This document shows positions 18,015 through 27,403 of a stretch of DNA of 64,000 nt, piece by piece (positions within the stretch are counted from its first letter, which is position 1; each line of letters opens with the position of its first letter). The DNA comes from an uncultured Polaribacter sp. (GTDB taxonomy: Bacteria > Bacteroidota > Bacteroidia > Flavobacteriales > Flavobacteriaceae): NCBI GenBank assembly GCA_943788865.1, contig CALSRX010000001.1, positions 248,001-312,000 on the forward strand, given 5' to 3'. Below the pieces are notes generated by a model. It was given only the letters and a program-made list of their open reading frames with translations, did no database searches and was not told where the DNA came from. The position numbers were made by a program, and so were the translations under genes.

Positions 18015-18046
18015 TTGTCATATCGAGCGGAGTCGAGATATCTCAC
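18015..18046. repeat. Palindromic intergenic repeat (TCGAGCGGAGTCGA type)
   Basis: TTGTCATATCGAGCGGAGTC and the following GAGATATCTC form a short hairpin. It sits directly after dnaN inside repeat copy 1. At the same place in copy 2 a different palindrome is found. Confidence 0.55.
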
Positions 18047-18056
18047 TTATACTATT

Positions 18057-18089
18057 TAAAAGCATCGTTTAATTACGATGCTTTTTTTT
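18057..18089 (+). terminator. Intrinsic terminator of dnaN
   Basis: Stem AAAAGCATCG / CGATGCTTTT around a TTTAATTA loop, followed by a run of eight T. An almost identical terminator is at 19409-19440. Confidence 0.9.
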
Positions 18090-18165
18090 GTACTTTTAGG
18101 TTATCAATAAGTAATATTCAAAAAAAACAGGTACTATAATCTCTGAATAAAAAGCCTACACTGAA

Positions 18166-18942
18166 ATGATAACTCTTTTTTCTCAAGCAGCATTAATCAT
18201 TTTATCTCTTGTAACTATATTATGGATATGGAGTGTTCTTATAAAGAATGTAAGCATTGTCGACATTTTCTGGGGAGTTGGATTTGTGATTGTTAATGCC
18301 TTTTACGGGTTTATGTCGGGAGAATTAGATGCTAGAAAAATATTAATTTTAATATTGGTTAGTCTTTGGGGGCTTAGGCTTGCAATATATCTAGCTTTTA
18401 GAAATATTGGAAAAGGAGAGGATTTTAGATATCAAGAGTTTCGAAGAAACTATGGACCTAAAAGATATTGGTGGCTTAGTTTTTTCCAAGCTTTCTTATT
18501 ACAAGGAGTTTTGATTCTGATTGTTTCTTTACCATTTTTAGGAGTTCACTCCAGCAGCAATACAGGAGAACTTAAGTTGTTAGATTACATCGGTATTGGA
18601 GTCTGGCTTATTGGATTTACCTTTGAAGCTGGGGGTGATTATCAGTTAGCTCGATTTAAAAGAGACGTTAAAAATAAAGGAAAGGTGTTAAATACGGGGT
18701 TTTGGAAATATACCAGACATCCGAATTATTTTGGCGACTCAGCAGTTTGGTGGTCATATGCCATTTTTAGCATTGCTGCCGGAAATTACTGGCAAATAGT
18801 AGGCTCTATAATAATGACTTTATTGATTCTCAAAATATCAGGTGTAAGTTTGCTTGAAAAAACGTTAAAAGAAACAAAACCACAATACAGACATTACATT
18901 AAAAAAACGAATTCTTTTTTGCCCTGGTTTCCTAAAAAATAA
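18166..18942 (+). CDS. DUF1295 / steroid 5-alpha-reductase-like membrane protein
   Basis: A 258-residue protein with about seven membrane segments. The C-terminal RHPNYFGD at residues 184-191 is the hallmark of the DUF1295 and isoprenylcysteine methyltransferase-like superfamily, where it belongs to the NADPH or SAM binding site. The early SIVDIFWGVGFV (about residues 29-40) is also typical. Substrate unknown, probably a membrane lipid or isoprenoid. It lies in the segment bracketed by the two copies of the dnaN 3' end, and the small membrane gene starts 6 bases after its stop. Confidence 0.85.
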   Translation: MITLFSQAALIILSLVTILWIWSVLIKNVSIVDIFWGVGFVIVNAFYGFMSGELDARKILILILVSLWGLRLAIYLAFRNIGKGEDFRYQEFRRNYGPKRYWWLSFFQAFLLQGVLILIVSLPFLGVHSSSNTGELKLLDYIGIGVWLIGFTFEAGGDYQLARFKRDVKNKGKVLNTGFWKYTRHPNYFGDSAVWWSYAIFSIAAGNYWQIVGSIIMTLLILKISGVSLLEKTLKETKPQYRHYIKKTNSFLPWFPKK

Positions 18943-18948
18943 CTGACA

Positions 18949-19227
18949 ATGGATTTTATCACTAAAAATATTTGGTTTATACTTTTTATAATTTGGGGGA
19001 TGCCTTTAAGCTATTATAGAAGTAAATTTAGGAAAATCATCTATCAAACTGATAGTTGGTTCATAAATATTAACCCAGTTTTTTGGAAAGAAATTAAAGG
19101 GCTTTTTGGAAATATCTATCCTGAAAATGTCAAATATAAAAAGTTTAGAAACTTTTACCTATTCTATCTTACAATCTATTTCTTGATATTTATTGCCTAT
19201 CTGATTTTTGATGTAAATAGGCTTTAA
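18949..19227 (+). CDS. Small two-helix membrane protein, unknown function
   Basis: A 92-residue protein with membrane segments at about residues 7-21 and 68-88, joined by a basic, aromatic-rich loop containing YYRSKFRKIIYQTDSWFI. I recognise no functional family, though similar short proteins seem to occur in flavobacteria. It follows the DUF1295 gene by 6 bases and is probably co-transcribed with it. It is the last gene before the duplicated dnaN end. Confidence 0.7.
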   Translation: MDFITKNIWFILFIIWGMPLSYYRSKFRKIIYQTDSWFININPVFWKEIKGLFGNIYPENVKYKKFRNFYLFYLTIYFLIFIAYLIFDVNRL

Positions 19228-19234
19228 CTTCCTT

Positions 19235-19351
19235 TTTTTAAGCGAAATGTATTTGCCAAATAGCCCCGGAATCTTAACACCTATTCAAGGAACAGACGAA
19301 GGAGAACAAGTTACCATGTTGGTGATGCCAGTGATGTTGAATTCATAAGAA
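19235..19351 (+). pseudogene. Duplicated 3' fragment of dnaN
   Basis: The bases 19244-19348 encode, in frame, the end of the beta clamp including PGILTPIQGTDEGEQ and the same last nine residues and TAA. Relative to dnaN it has a few amino-acid changes (Ser-Pro for Arg-Ala, Gln for Asp). Bases 19235-19250 also resemble dnaN 17857-17872, as if about 40 bases in between were lost. It lacks a start codon and cannot make a clamp. It lies after the two membrane genes and before a copy of the dnaN terminator. Confidence 0.85.
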
Positions 19352-19354
19352 TAA

Positions 19355-19399
19355 AGACTGTCATTGCGATCCCGATTTCTCGGGAGTGGCAATCTCACT
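19355..19399. repeat. Palindromic intergenic repeat (CCCGATTTCTCGGGA type)
   Basis: GTCATTGCGATCCCGATTTC followed by TCGGGAGTGGCAATCTC forms a hairpin with a TCCCGA/TCGGGA inner stem and a TTGCGA/TGGCAA outer part. It occupies the place held by a different palindrome after the true dnaN. Confidence 0.6.
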
Positions 19400-19406
19400 A
19401 ATACTA

Positions 19407-19445
19407 TTTAAAAGCATCGTTTAATTACGATGCTTTTTTTGTACT
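19407..19445 (+). terminator. Second copy of the dnaN terminator
   Basis: The same stem AAAAGCATCG / CGATGCTTTT and loop as at 18057, followed by seven T. It would stop transcripts from the two membrane genes. From here to 19570 (about 125 bases) I see no further gene. Confidence 0.88.
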
Positions 19446-19570
19446 CATAATTCGTAAGAAAAGGAATTACTATTATTGAGTAAATTAAAGAGCAAATCTT
19501 ATATAATAGCAAACCACAGCTTTTTAATTGTCGTTTTTTGATTACTTTTAACTTCCAAAACAAAACCTTC

Positions 19571-20167
19571 TTGAATTTCCTAGCGCACCTATACCTATCT
19601 GAAAACAACACCCATATTTTATTGGGTAATTTTATTGCAGATCATATTACTGGAAATAACTTTACACATTTTCATCCAGAGATTCAAAAAGGAATATTGT
19701 TGCATAGAGAAATAGATACCTTTACAGATGCTCATAAAATTGTACGTAAAAGTAAACGACGATTGCACCCAAGATACAGGCATTACAAAGGTGTGATTAT
19801 TGATATATTTTATGATCATTATTTAGCTAAAAACTGGATAAGTTATTCTGATGTACCCTTAGAAACATTTGTACAATCAGTTTATGATCTATTACAAAAC
19901 AATTTTGATATTCTTCCCAAGAAAACACAACATTTATTGCCTTTTATGATAGAACACAATTGGCTATACAATTATCAATACATTGCAGGAATAGAAAAAG
20001 TGTTAAACGGAATGAACAATAGAACCCAACAAAAATCTCAAATGCATTTGGCTGTAGAAGACTTGCAAAACTTACACAAAGAATTTGAGGAAGATTTCAC
20101 ATTTTTCTTTGAAGATTTAAGATTATTTTCTAAACAAAAATTAAAAGAGTTGTCTTCAAACTTGTAA
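19571..20167 (+). CDS. acpH: Acyl carrier protein phosphodiesterase (AcpH, DUF479)
   Basis: A protein of about 198 residues. AcpH removes the 4'-phosphopantetheine arm from acyl carrier protein. I chose the TTG at 19571 because it gives MNFLAHLYLS, the family's standard beginning; a TTG at 19538 would add 11 poorly conserved residues. The conserved GNFIADHITG (about residues 19-28), HREIDTFTDAH (about 43-53) and YDHYLAKNW (about 80-88) supply the metal-binding His and Asp residues of this HD-like fold. It stands alone after the duplicated dnaN terminator. Confidence 0.88.
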   Translation: MNFLAHLYLSENNTHILLGNFIADHITGNNFTHFHPEIQKGILLHREIDTFTDAHKIVRKSKRRLHPRYRHYKGVIIDIFYDHYLAKNWISYSDVPLETFVQSVYDLLQNNFDILPKKTQHLLPFMIEHNWLYNYQYIAGIEKVLNGMNNRTQQKSQMHLAVEDLQNLHKEFEEDFTFFFEDLRLFSKQKLKELSSNL

Positions 20168-20310
20168 TCTTAGTAATATGGATATTCAGATTGAAAATGA
20201 ATAAACTTCCATTTTTAAAATTCGTAATTCATAATTCGTCATTATTTAAAGATTTACGTATCTTTTCCAACCTAAAACTAAAAGAACTCAAACAATTATA
20301 ACCAAACATC

Positions 20311-21999
20311 ATGAAAAAATTTTTTTCAATACTATTTATTGCAATACTACTTGCAAATTGTACAGCAACTAAAGAAGATAAAGTAACCGGATTAATTGCC
20401 GAAAAAGCTATGGTTGTTTCTGCTCGTGTTGAGGCTTCACAAGTTGGATCTGACATCTTAAAGAAAGGCGGAAATGCTTATGACGCTATGATTGCAACAC
20501 AATTGGCATTAGCTGTTGTATACCCTCAAGCTGGAAATATTGGCGGTGGTGGATTTATGGTTTTTCGTCATAGCGATGGAAAAACAGGAGCTTTAGATTT
20601 TAGAGAAAAGGCCCCTTTATCATCAGACAAAGACATGTATTTAGATGAAAAAGGGAATGTCATTCCGGGTATGAGTGATTTTGGAGTACATTCTTCAGGT
20701 GTTCCTGGTTCTGTAGCAGGAATCGTAGAAGTATATGAAAAATACGGAAGCTTGCCTTTTAAAGAGTTGGTTCAGCCTGCTATTGATTTGGCGCGAAATG
20801 GTTTTAAAGTCACTAAAAATCAAGCGAGATCTTTTAATGGTACAAGAGAACGGTTTGCAAAAGCCAATAATTATAAAATTCTTTTTGATGCTGAGTGGAA
20901 GGAAGGCGATGTTGTAAAATTAGAAGAATTGGCTCAAACATTAGAGCGTATTAGAGACAATGGTAGAGACGGTTTTTACAAAGGAAAAACAGCAGACCTT
21001 ATTGTAAATTATGTAAAAGAATTAGGCGGAATTATCACTCACGAAGATTTGGTAAAATACAAAGCTGTTTGGCGTAAACCAATAGAATTTGATTACAAAG
21101 GCTATAAAATAACTTCTATGACATTGCCTGCTAGTGGCGGTGTTTGTTTAGCACAAATCTTAAAATCAGTAGAGCCGTATGATTTCTCTAAAATAGAACA
21201 CAACTCAACAAAATATTTACAGTTACTTACAGAAGCAGAACGCAGATCGTATGCAGACAGAGCGCATTATTTAGGTGATATCGATTTTGTCAATGTTCCT
21301 ATTGATAGTTTAACTTCTCCAGAATACATCAAAAAAAGAATGAGCACATTTTCTTGGGATAAAGCAACAAAATCTTCAGATGTTTCTCACGGTGAAGTGT
21401 TAGGGTATGAAAGTAATGAAACTACCCACTACTCTATTATAGATCAATTTGGTAATGCGGTTGCTGTAACTACAACTTTAAATACAGGATATGGTTCTAA
21501 AGTATATGTGAAAGGTGCTGGATTTTTCTTAAACAATGAAATGGATGATTTTAGCGCAAAACCTGGTGTACCAAACGTTTACGGGTTGTTAGGATCTGCT
21601 GCAAATGCAATTGCTCCAGAAAAAAGAATGTTAAGTTCTATGACTCCGACGATCGTTGAAAAAGATGGAAAATTAAAAATGGTTGTTGGAACTCCTGGTG
21701 GTTCAACCATTATTACTTCTGTTGCTCAAAATATTTTGAATGTAGTAGAATATGATATGGGAATGCAAGAATCTGTAAACAAAGCTCGTTTTCATCATCA
21801 ATGGTTGCCAGATTATATCAGAATGGAACCAAGAGGTTTTGATAGCATTACCAAGGTGAATTTAAAAGCGTTAGGATACGAACTGTTAGAACGTAACTCA
21901 TTAATCATTGGTCGTGTAGATGCCATTTTAGTATTGCCAAACGGAAAATTAGAAGGTGGTGCTGATCCTCGTGGAGATGATGCTGCTGTGGGGTTTTAG
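20311..21999 (+). CDS. ggt: Gamma-glutamyltransferase, lipoprotein
   Basis: A 562-residue glutathione hydrolase/transpeptidase. Residues 1-17 form a lipoprotein signal ending in LANC, so the enzyme is attached to a membrane outside the cytoplasm. The proenzyme cuts itself before Thr371 in TTHYSIID, which then becomes the catalytic nucleophile; downstream TTTLNTGYGS and the PGGSTII stretch (substrate binding) are present. It hydrolyses gamma-glutamyl bonds, for example in glutathione. Length and motif order are normal. It is a single gene, followed by a palindromic element. Confidence 0.95.
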   Translation: MKKFFSILFIAILLANCTATKEDKVTGLIAEKAMVVSARVEASQVGSDILKKGGNAYDAMIATQLALAVVYPQAGNIGGGGFMVFRHSDGKTGALDFREKAPLSSDKDMYLDEKGNVIPGMSDFGVHSSGVPGSVAGIVEVYEKYGSLPFKELVQPAIDLARNGFKVTKNQARSFNGTRERFAKANNYKILFDAEWKEGDVVKLEELAQTLERIRDNGRDGFYKGKTADLIVNYVKELGGIITHEDLVKYKAVWRKPIEFDYKGYKITSMTLPASGGVCLAQILKSVEPYDFSKIEHNSTKYLQLLTEAERRSYADRAHYLGDIDFVNVPIDSLTSPEYIKKRMSTFSWDKATKSSDVSHGEVLGYESNETTHYSIIDQFGNAVAVTTTLNTGYGSKVYVKGAGFFLNNEMDDFSAKPGVPNVYGLLGSAANAIAPEKRMLSSMTPTIVEKDGKLKMVVGTPGGSTIITSVAQNILNVVEYDMGMQESVNKARFHHQWLPDYIRMEPRGFDSITKVNLKALGYELLERNSLIIGRVDAILVLPNGKLEGGADPRGDDAAVGF

Positions 22000-22004
22000 A
22001 AAAT

Positions 22005-22121
22005 TTGTCAATTCGAGTAAATTTCAGAAATGAAATGAATGAAATTTGTATCGAGAATAAAATTTTTTAACATGAAAAGTTTTCGATACATCAAGCTTGG
22101 GCGTGACAATCGAACTGACAA
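22005..22121. repeat. Long palindromic intergenic element (nested inverted repeats)
   Basis: TTGTCAATTCGA at 22005-22016 pairs with TCGAACTGACAA at 22110-22121 (11 of 12 bases), and inside it TGTATCGA at 22047-22054 pairs exactly with TCGATACA at 22083-22090. The whole 117 bases can fold into a long hairpin. It lies between ggt and the VOC gene and has no coding frame. It may be a small mobile palindrome (REP or MITE-like). Confidence 0.65.
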
Positions 22122-22177
22122 GTAAAAAAAACATAAACCTATTTATCTTTCACTTATTAAATTTTAAACACAAAAGA

Positions 22178-22597
22178 ATGATACAACCTTTTCACTTAGC
22201 AATTCCTGTTACAAATTTAGAATTGTGCAGAACTTTTTACAGAGATGTTTTACAATGTAAAGAAGGTAGAAGTTCTGAATCTTGGGTAGATTTTAATTTC
22301 TTTGGACATCAATTGGTCATTCATCAAAAGGATGGATATTTTAATGAAGCAGCTGTTACAAATCCAGTAGATGGACACGATGTTCCTGTTCCTCATTTTG
22401 GGGTGGTGTTAACTTGGGAAGATTGGCAAAACTTATCTACACGTTTACAAGCAGAAAACACACAGTTTGTGATTGAACCTACCATCCGGTTTAAAGGAAA
22501 AGTAGGCGAACAAGCAACTATGTTTTTTACAGATCCAGAAAATAATGCACTAGAATTTAAAGCCTTTAAAGATATAAGCCAACTGTTTGCAAAATAG
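22178..22597 (+). CDS. VOC family protein (glyoxalase/bleomycin resistance fold)
   Basis: A 139-residue protein starting at ATG 22178 ([20 protein letters not shown]). An earlier in-frame start would run into the palindromic element and is not credible. The repeated beta-alpha-beta-beta-beta units of the vicinal-oxygen-chelate fold are visible, with possible metal ligands His7, His49 region and Glu near [12 protein letters not shown] at the C-terminus. Substrate unknown. A paralogue of similar length and layout is at 40644-41054. Confidence 0.85.
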   Translation: MIQPFHLAIPVTNLELCRTFYRDVLQCKEGRSSESWVDFNFFGHQLVIHQKDGYFNEAAVTNPVDGHDVPVPHFGVVLTWEDWQNLSTRLQAENTQFVIEPTIRFKGKVGEQATMFFTDPENNALEFKAFKDISQLFAK

Positions 22598-22677
22598 GCA
22601 ATGTTAAAATAGCTTTTGAGTCTTCGTTTTGAATTCTTTATCTTTAAGCTTTATACATTCAACTAAACAACTTACGA

Positions 22678-25600
22678 TGAAAAATTTTCTTCCTTTTATT
22701 ACCTTGTTGATTACCTATGTAGGTTTTTCACAAGGAACACGTTTATTAAGACAACCTACACTTTCTCAAACAGATGTTGTATTTGTTTACGCCAACGACC
22801 TATGGAAAGCTTCTCTTAGTGGCGGTGACGCTATAAGATTGACCAGTGATGATGGATACGAATCCGAACCTCATTTTTCCAAAGACGGAAAAATGATTGC
22901 TTTTACAGCTCAGTACGATGGAAACACAGATGTTTTTGTTGTTCCTGCTGATGGTGGAGAACCAAAACGATTGACCTATCACCCAACCGGTGATTTTGTG
23001 CAAGGATGGACTCCAGACGGAAAAATTTTATTTCGTTCTGGAAGAGAATCTAAACCAACACAAACTAGTAAATTTTACACCATTTCTACGGAAGGTGGAA
23101 TGCCAGAAAAATTCGATATTCCAAGAGCAGCTTATGGAGAAATTTCTGAAAATGGAAAATATGTAGCCTATACTCCTATTACTAGTTGGGATGCAGAATG
23201 GAGAAATTATCGCGGTGGACAAGCAATGCCAATTTGGATAGTAGATCTACAAACGAAAAAATTAATAAGAACTCCACAAAAAGATGGTGAAAGACATGTT
23301 AATCCTGTTTGGCACAATGGAATAGTTTACTATATTTCTGAAAGAGATTACACCAGTAATATTTGGTCTTACGACATTAAAACTAGTCAAGAAAAACAAA
23401 TTACATTTCATAAAAAGTTTGACGTAAAGAACTTGGATGCAAATTCAAACGGAATCGTATACGAACAAGCTGGATATCTTCATCTATTAAATCCAGTAAC
23501 AGGAAAATCAACTCAACTTAACATTAGTGTAAAAGGTGATTTAAATTATGCGCGTCCACGTTGGGTGAATGCCACAGGAAGGGACCTTACAAATGCAAAT
23601 GTTTCTCCAAATGGAAAGAGAGCCATTTTTGAACTCAGAGGTGAAATATTTACGGTTCCAAAAGAAAACGGAACATGGAGAAACATCTCCAATTCTTCAG
23701 GAGTTGCGGATCGTTCACCAATTTGGTCGCCAAAAGGAGATCAAGTAGCCTGGTTTTCTGATAAAAGTGGAGAATATCAATTGGTGATAGCTGATCAAAA
23801 CGGAGGAAATCAAACATCTATTAAGATTCCAAACCCTACGTTTTATTTCAGACCAGATTGGTCACCAGATGGAAAACACATAGCATACACAGATACAGAT
23901 TTTAATATTTGGGTATTAAATTTAGAAACAAAAAAAACGATTAAGGCTGCAACAGATAGATATGCTCACCCTAACAGATCCATGAATCCACAATGGTCAC
24001 CAGATAGCGATTGGATTGCTTATGCAAAGCAAAACGACAGTCATTTTAAGTCTATTTATGCGTATCAAATAAGCACTAAAAAAACAATTCAAATTACAGA
24101 TCCAATTGCAGATGCCATTAGTCCAGTTTGGGACGCATCGGGTAAATATATTTACACTTTAGCAAGTACAGATTACGGATTACAATCTGGTTGGTTAGAT
24201 ATGAGTTCTTTTGACTCGAGTGTCACTAGAAGTTTATATGCCGTCGTATTAAATTCTGTAGACAAATCGCCTAACTTGCCACAAACCGATGAAGAAGAAA
24301 AGAAAAAGAAAGAAGCTTCAAAAGACAAAAAAGATATTGTAGTTACAATAGATGAGAATGGATTGTTTGAGAGAGCTGTAGTTTTAAAATTACCTGCTAG
24401 GGATTATACCGCATTAATGAAGGGACCTAAGAATACAGTTTTTGTGGCTGAAAATGTTCCAAATACTCCTGGGTTAACTGTCCATAGTTATGATGTTGCT
24501 AAAGAAAAAGCAACAGAATTTGCTAAAGGGGTTTCGTCAATGGTGGCTTCCGAAGATAGAAACTCAATCTTACTTTCTAAAAGTGGAAGTTGGAGTTTGG
24601 TGAGTAGTAAATCACCCCACGAAACCAGGTAAAGGCGGATTGAAAACTAATATAAAAATAAAAGTAGATCCAAAAGCTGAGGCTCATCAAATCTTTAAAG
24701 AAGGGTGGAGATATATGCGTGATTTCTTATATGTAGACAATACTCATGGTGCACCTTGGGATGATGTTTACAAATGGTATTCACCTTGGATAGATCATGT
24801 AAGACACAGAACCGATTTGAACTATGTCGTAGATATTATGAGTGGTGAAATTGCCATCGGACATTCGTATGTTTCCGGAGGAGATTTGCCAAATGTAAAA
24901 AGAGTTCCTGTTGGACTTTTGGGTGCAGATTTTGAAAAGAGTAAAGGAAAATATCGTTTTGCAAAAATTTATAAAGGAGAACGCTGGAATCCAAATATTG
25001 ATAGCCCTTTAGGCTTACCAGGAACGAATGTAAATGTTGGAGATTATTTATTAGAAATCAATGGAATTACATTAACATCTGATATGAATCCTTATCAATT
25101 GTTAGAACAAACTGCAGGAAGAGAAATTTATATTAAAGTGAACTCGAAACCATCATCCTGATGGAGCAAAAACTGTTTTAATAAAACCGGTTTCCAGTGA
25201 AAGAGGCTTAAGAACTATAGATTGGATAGAAGGAAATAGAAGAAAAGTTAACCAACTTTCTAAGGGTAAAACTAGCTTATGTTTATGTTCCAAATACTGG
25301 TGGTGGTGGATTTACATCGTTTAATCGTTATTACTTTTCTCAACAGGATAAAAAAGGGGTTATAATTGACGAACGTAATAATGGTGGTGGATCTGCTGCT
25401 GATTATATGATCGATATCATATCTAGAGAAGTTGTTGGATATTTCAATAGTAAAGCAAATGACCGTAGACCATGGACTACTCCAATGGCAGGTATTTGGG
25501 GACCAAAAGTGATGATCATTAACGAACGTGCAGGTTCTGGAGGAGATTTACATACCATACATGTTTAAAGTGAAAAAATTAGGCCCTATAGTTGGTACAA

Positions 25601-25905
25601 GAACTTGGGGTGGATTAGTTGGAACTTGGGATACACCTAGTTTTATAGATGGAGGAAGAATGGTTGCTCCGCGTGGTGGATTCTTTGATGTTGATGGAAA
25701 ATGGGCTGTTGAAGGTGATGGAGTTGCTCCAGATATTGAAGTAATTCAAGATCCCAAAAGCGTTTTACAAGGAAATGACCCTCAATTACAAGCCGCTGTA
25801 AAAGAAGCATTGCGTTTGTTAAAAGAAAACGAATTTCAATTGAAACCTGAGCCTAAAGCTCCTATTCGATCTAAAAGACCAAAAGGATATAAAAAAGATA
25901 ATTAA
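22678..25905 (+). CDS. Tricorn-type S41 family protease (four apparent frameshifts)
   Basis: A secreted protease of about 1075 residues. The ATG at 22678 gives the signal peptide MKNFLPFITLLITYVGFSQG. Two beta-propeller parts with WSPDG/SPDSDWIAY-like repeats fill about residues 25-500, followed by a charged EEEKKKKEASKDKK linker, a core with a PDZ-like segment and the S41 catalytic domain with NERAGSGGD (nucleophile Ser) and GTRTWGGLVG. As sequenced, the frame is broken by apparent one-base insertions near 24615, 25155, 25268 and 25548; each time the family sequence continues in another frame and the total length is normal. I take these as sequence errors, though a decayed gene is possible. 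It degrades peptides in the periplasm, by family. Confidence 0.82.
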
Positions 25906-25916
25906 ACAATAAATAC

Positions 25917-25943
25917 TATTCCCGCGAAAGCGAGAATACATTT
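25917..25943. repeat. Short palindrome between genes
   Basis: TATTCCCGCGAAAGCGAGAATA is a near-perfect hairpin with a GAAA loop, of the TTCCCGC/GCGGGAA kind common between genes in this group. It lies between the protease stop and the pseudouridine synthase start and may serve as a weak terminator. Confidence 0.5.
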
Positions 25944-25950
25944 TTTAATC

Positions 25951-26813
25951 TTGAAAATCATAGAAACTCACACTGCAATTCAAGTAGAACAACCCGTTCG
26001 TTTTCAAGAATATGCAGTTGGGATTTTCAACACCATACCAACAAAATCAGGAATTAAAAAAGCCATCAAAAAAAGCTTAGTCTTTGTTGACGGAGCTATT
26101 GCTACAACAGGGATGTACATAAAAGGTGGTGAAAAAATTGAATTGCATCAATTAGATGCTGAATCCAATTTTAAGCGATTAAATTTTCATTTAGATGTGT
26201 TATTTGAAGATGATTATTTGGCTGTCATTTACAAACCAGCTGGAATTTTAGTAAGCGGAAATAAATTTGTGACCATTGCAAATGCGTTGACACAAAACTT
26301 GCAAAAAGCAGTCAAATAGATGCTGTAAAACCTCAACCCATTCATAGATTGGATTATGCTACCAGTGGCCTTTTATTAATAGGAAAAACAAGTGCATCCA
26401 TTATAATGTTGAGTCAATTATTTGAAACCAAAAAGATTCAGAAAACATATCATGCCATTTGTATTGGTGAAATGAAGCCAATGGGAAAAATTAATAACCC
26501 AATTGACAACAAAGAATCAGAAACTGTTTTTGAAGTTGTAGAAACCGTCCCTTCAAAACGATTTGGTTTCTTAAACTTGGTGAAATTAGCACCAAAAACA
26601 GGTAGAAAACACCAACTACGAATTCATGTATCAGAAATAGGAAATCAAATTTTAGGAGATAAAGAATATGGCAATAAAGAATTGATTTTAAAAGGAAACG
26701 GCTTGTATTTAAACGCTTCTCGTTTAGAATTTATACATCCATTTACCAAAGAAAACATCTACATCACAAAGGAAATCCCTAAAAAGTTTAGAAAGATTTT
26801 TCCAAATCAATAG
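25951..26813 (+). CDS. RluA family pseudouridine synthase (one apparent frameshift)
   Basis: A protein of about 287 residues that would convert uridine to pseudouridine in rRNA or tRNA. It starts at TTG 25951 (MKIIETHTAIQV). An S4-like N-terminal part precedes the catalytic HRLDYATSGLL, whose Asp is the active-site residue, then GRKHQLRIH and LGDKEYGN. The frame breaks near 26305-26318, where a run of five A should be six; the reading then resumes with SSQIDAVKPQ and HRLD. A homopolymer miscount in the sequence is the simplest cause. The RNA target cannot be told from the sequence. Confidence 0.82.
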
Positions 26814-26882
26814 TAATAATCAAAGAATCCTTTTGATATGTCTTTCTAAATCTGCAATTTTGAGACTATAAAAAAAACAACC

Positions 26883-27401
26883 ATGACAAAATCTGAAATA
26901 CAACAAAAAGAATACAACGAATATTATACAGGATACGTCAACTTAATTGATGATAACACAGAATTAATTGATGGATATTATCAAGATAAAAAAATGATGG
27001 AAGATTTAATTAAATCGATTCCAGATGAAAAATTAATCCATCGCTATCAACCTGAAAAATGGAGTATTATTGAAGTCATTCAGCATTTAATAGACACAGA
27101 ACGTATTTTTATGTATCGTTGTTTTAGAATTGCAAGAAATGACAAAACCGAATTAGCTGGATTTGACCAAGATGATTATATATTTCCCTCAGAAGCAAAC
27201 TCAAAAACAAAAGAACAACTTTTGGAAGAATTTACTGCTAACAGAAATTATTCTATTTCATTATTAAAAAGTTTATCAGAAAAAAACTTAGGTTTTGTTG
27301 GAAATGCAAATGGAGGAGTTGTTTCTGCAAGAGCTGCAGCATTTATAGTACTAGGGCATGATATGCATCATACAAACATCATTAAAGAACGTTATTTATA
27401 A
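26883..27401 (+). CDS. DinB family protein
   Basis: A 172-residue four-helix-bundle protein of the DinB/YfiT-like metalloenzyme family. The conserved WSIIEVIQHLIDTE (about residues 59-72) gives the first His ligand and GHDMHHTNIIKER (about 159-171) the other two. Related proteins include thiol-dependent transferases, but the activity here is unknown. A TTG and an AATTTTG box lie about 30-50 bases upstream and may be the promoter. A degraded flavin oxidase-like gene begins 2 bases after its stop. Confidence 0.85.
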   Translation: MTKSEIQQKEYNEYYTGYVNLIDDNTELIDGYYQDKKMMEDLIKSIPDEKLIHRYQPEKWSIIEVIQHLIDTERIFMYRCFRIARNDKTELAGFDQDDYIFPSEANSKTKEQLLEEFTANRNYSISLLKSLSEKNLGFVGNANGGVVSARAAAFIVLGHDMHHTNIIKERYL

Positions 27402-27403
27402 AG

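Larger units (their letters stand above)
17906..18094 (+). repeat. Direct repeat copy 1: dnaN 3' end plus terminator
   Basis: This block matches 19244-19445. The 86 bases 17928-18013 differ from 19266-19351 at only two positions, and 18040-18088 matches 19392-19440 with one change. Between these parts the two copies carry different small palindromes. The two copies bracket the genes at 18166 and 18949. Confidence 0.9.

Noticed and set aside
22678..25905. Reading the broken protease as three separate small genes
   Set aside because: The fragments are consecutive pieces of one tricorn-type protease with normal total length, so they belong to one gene.
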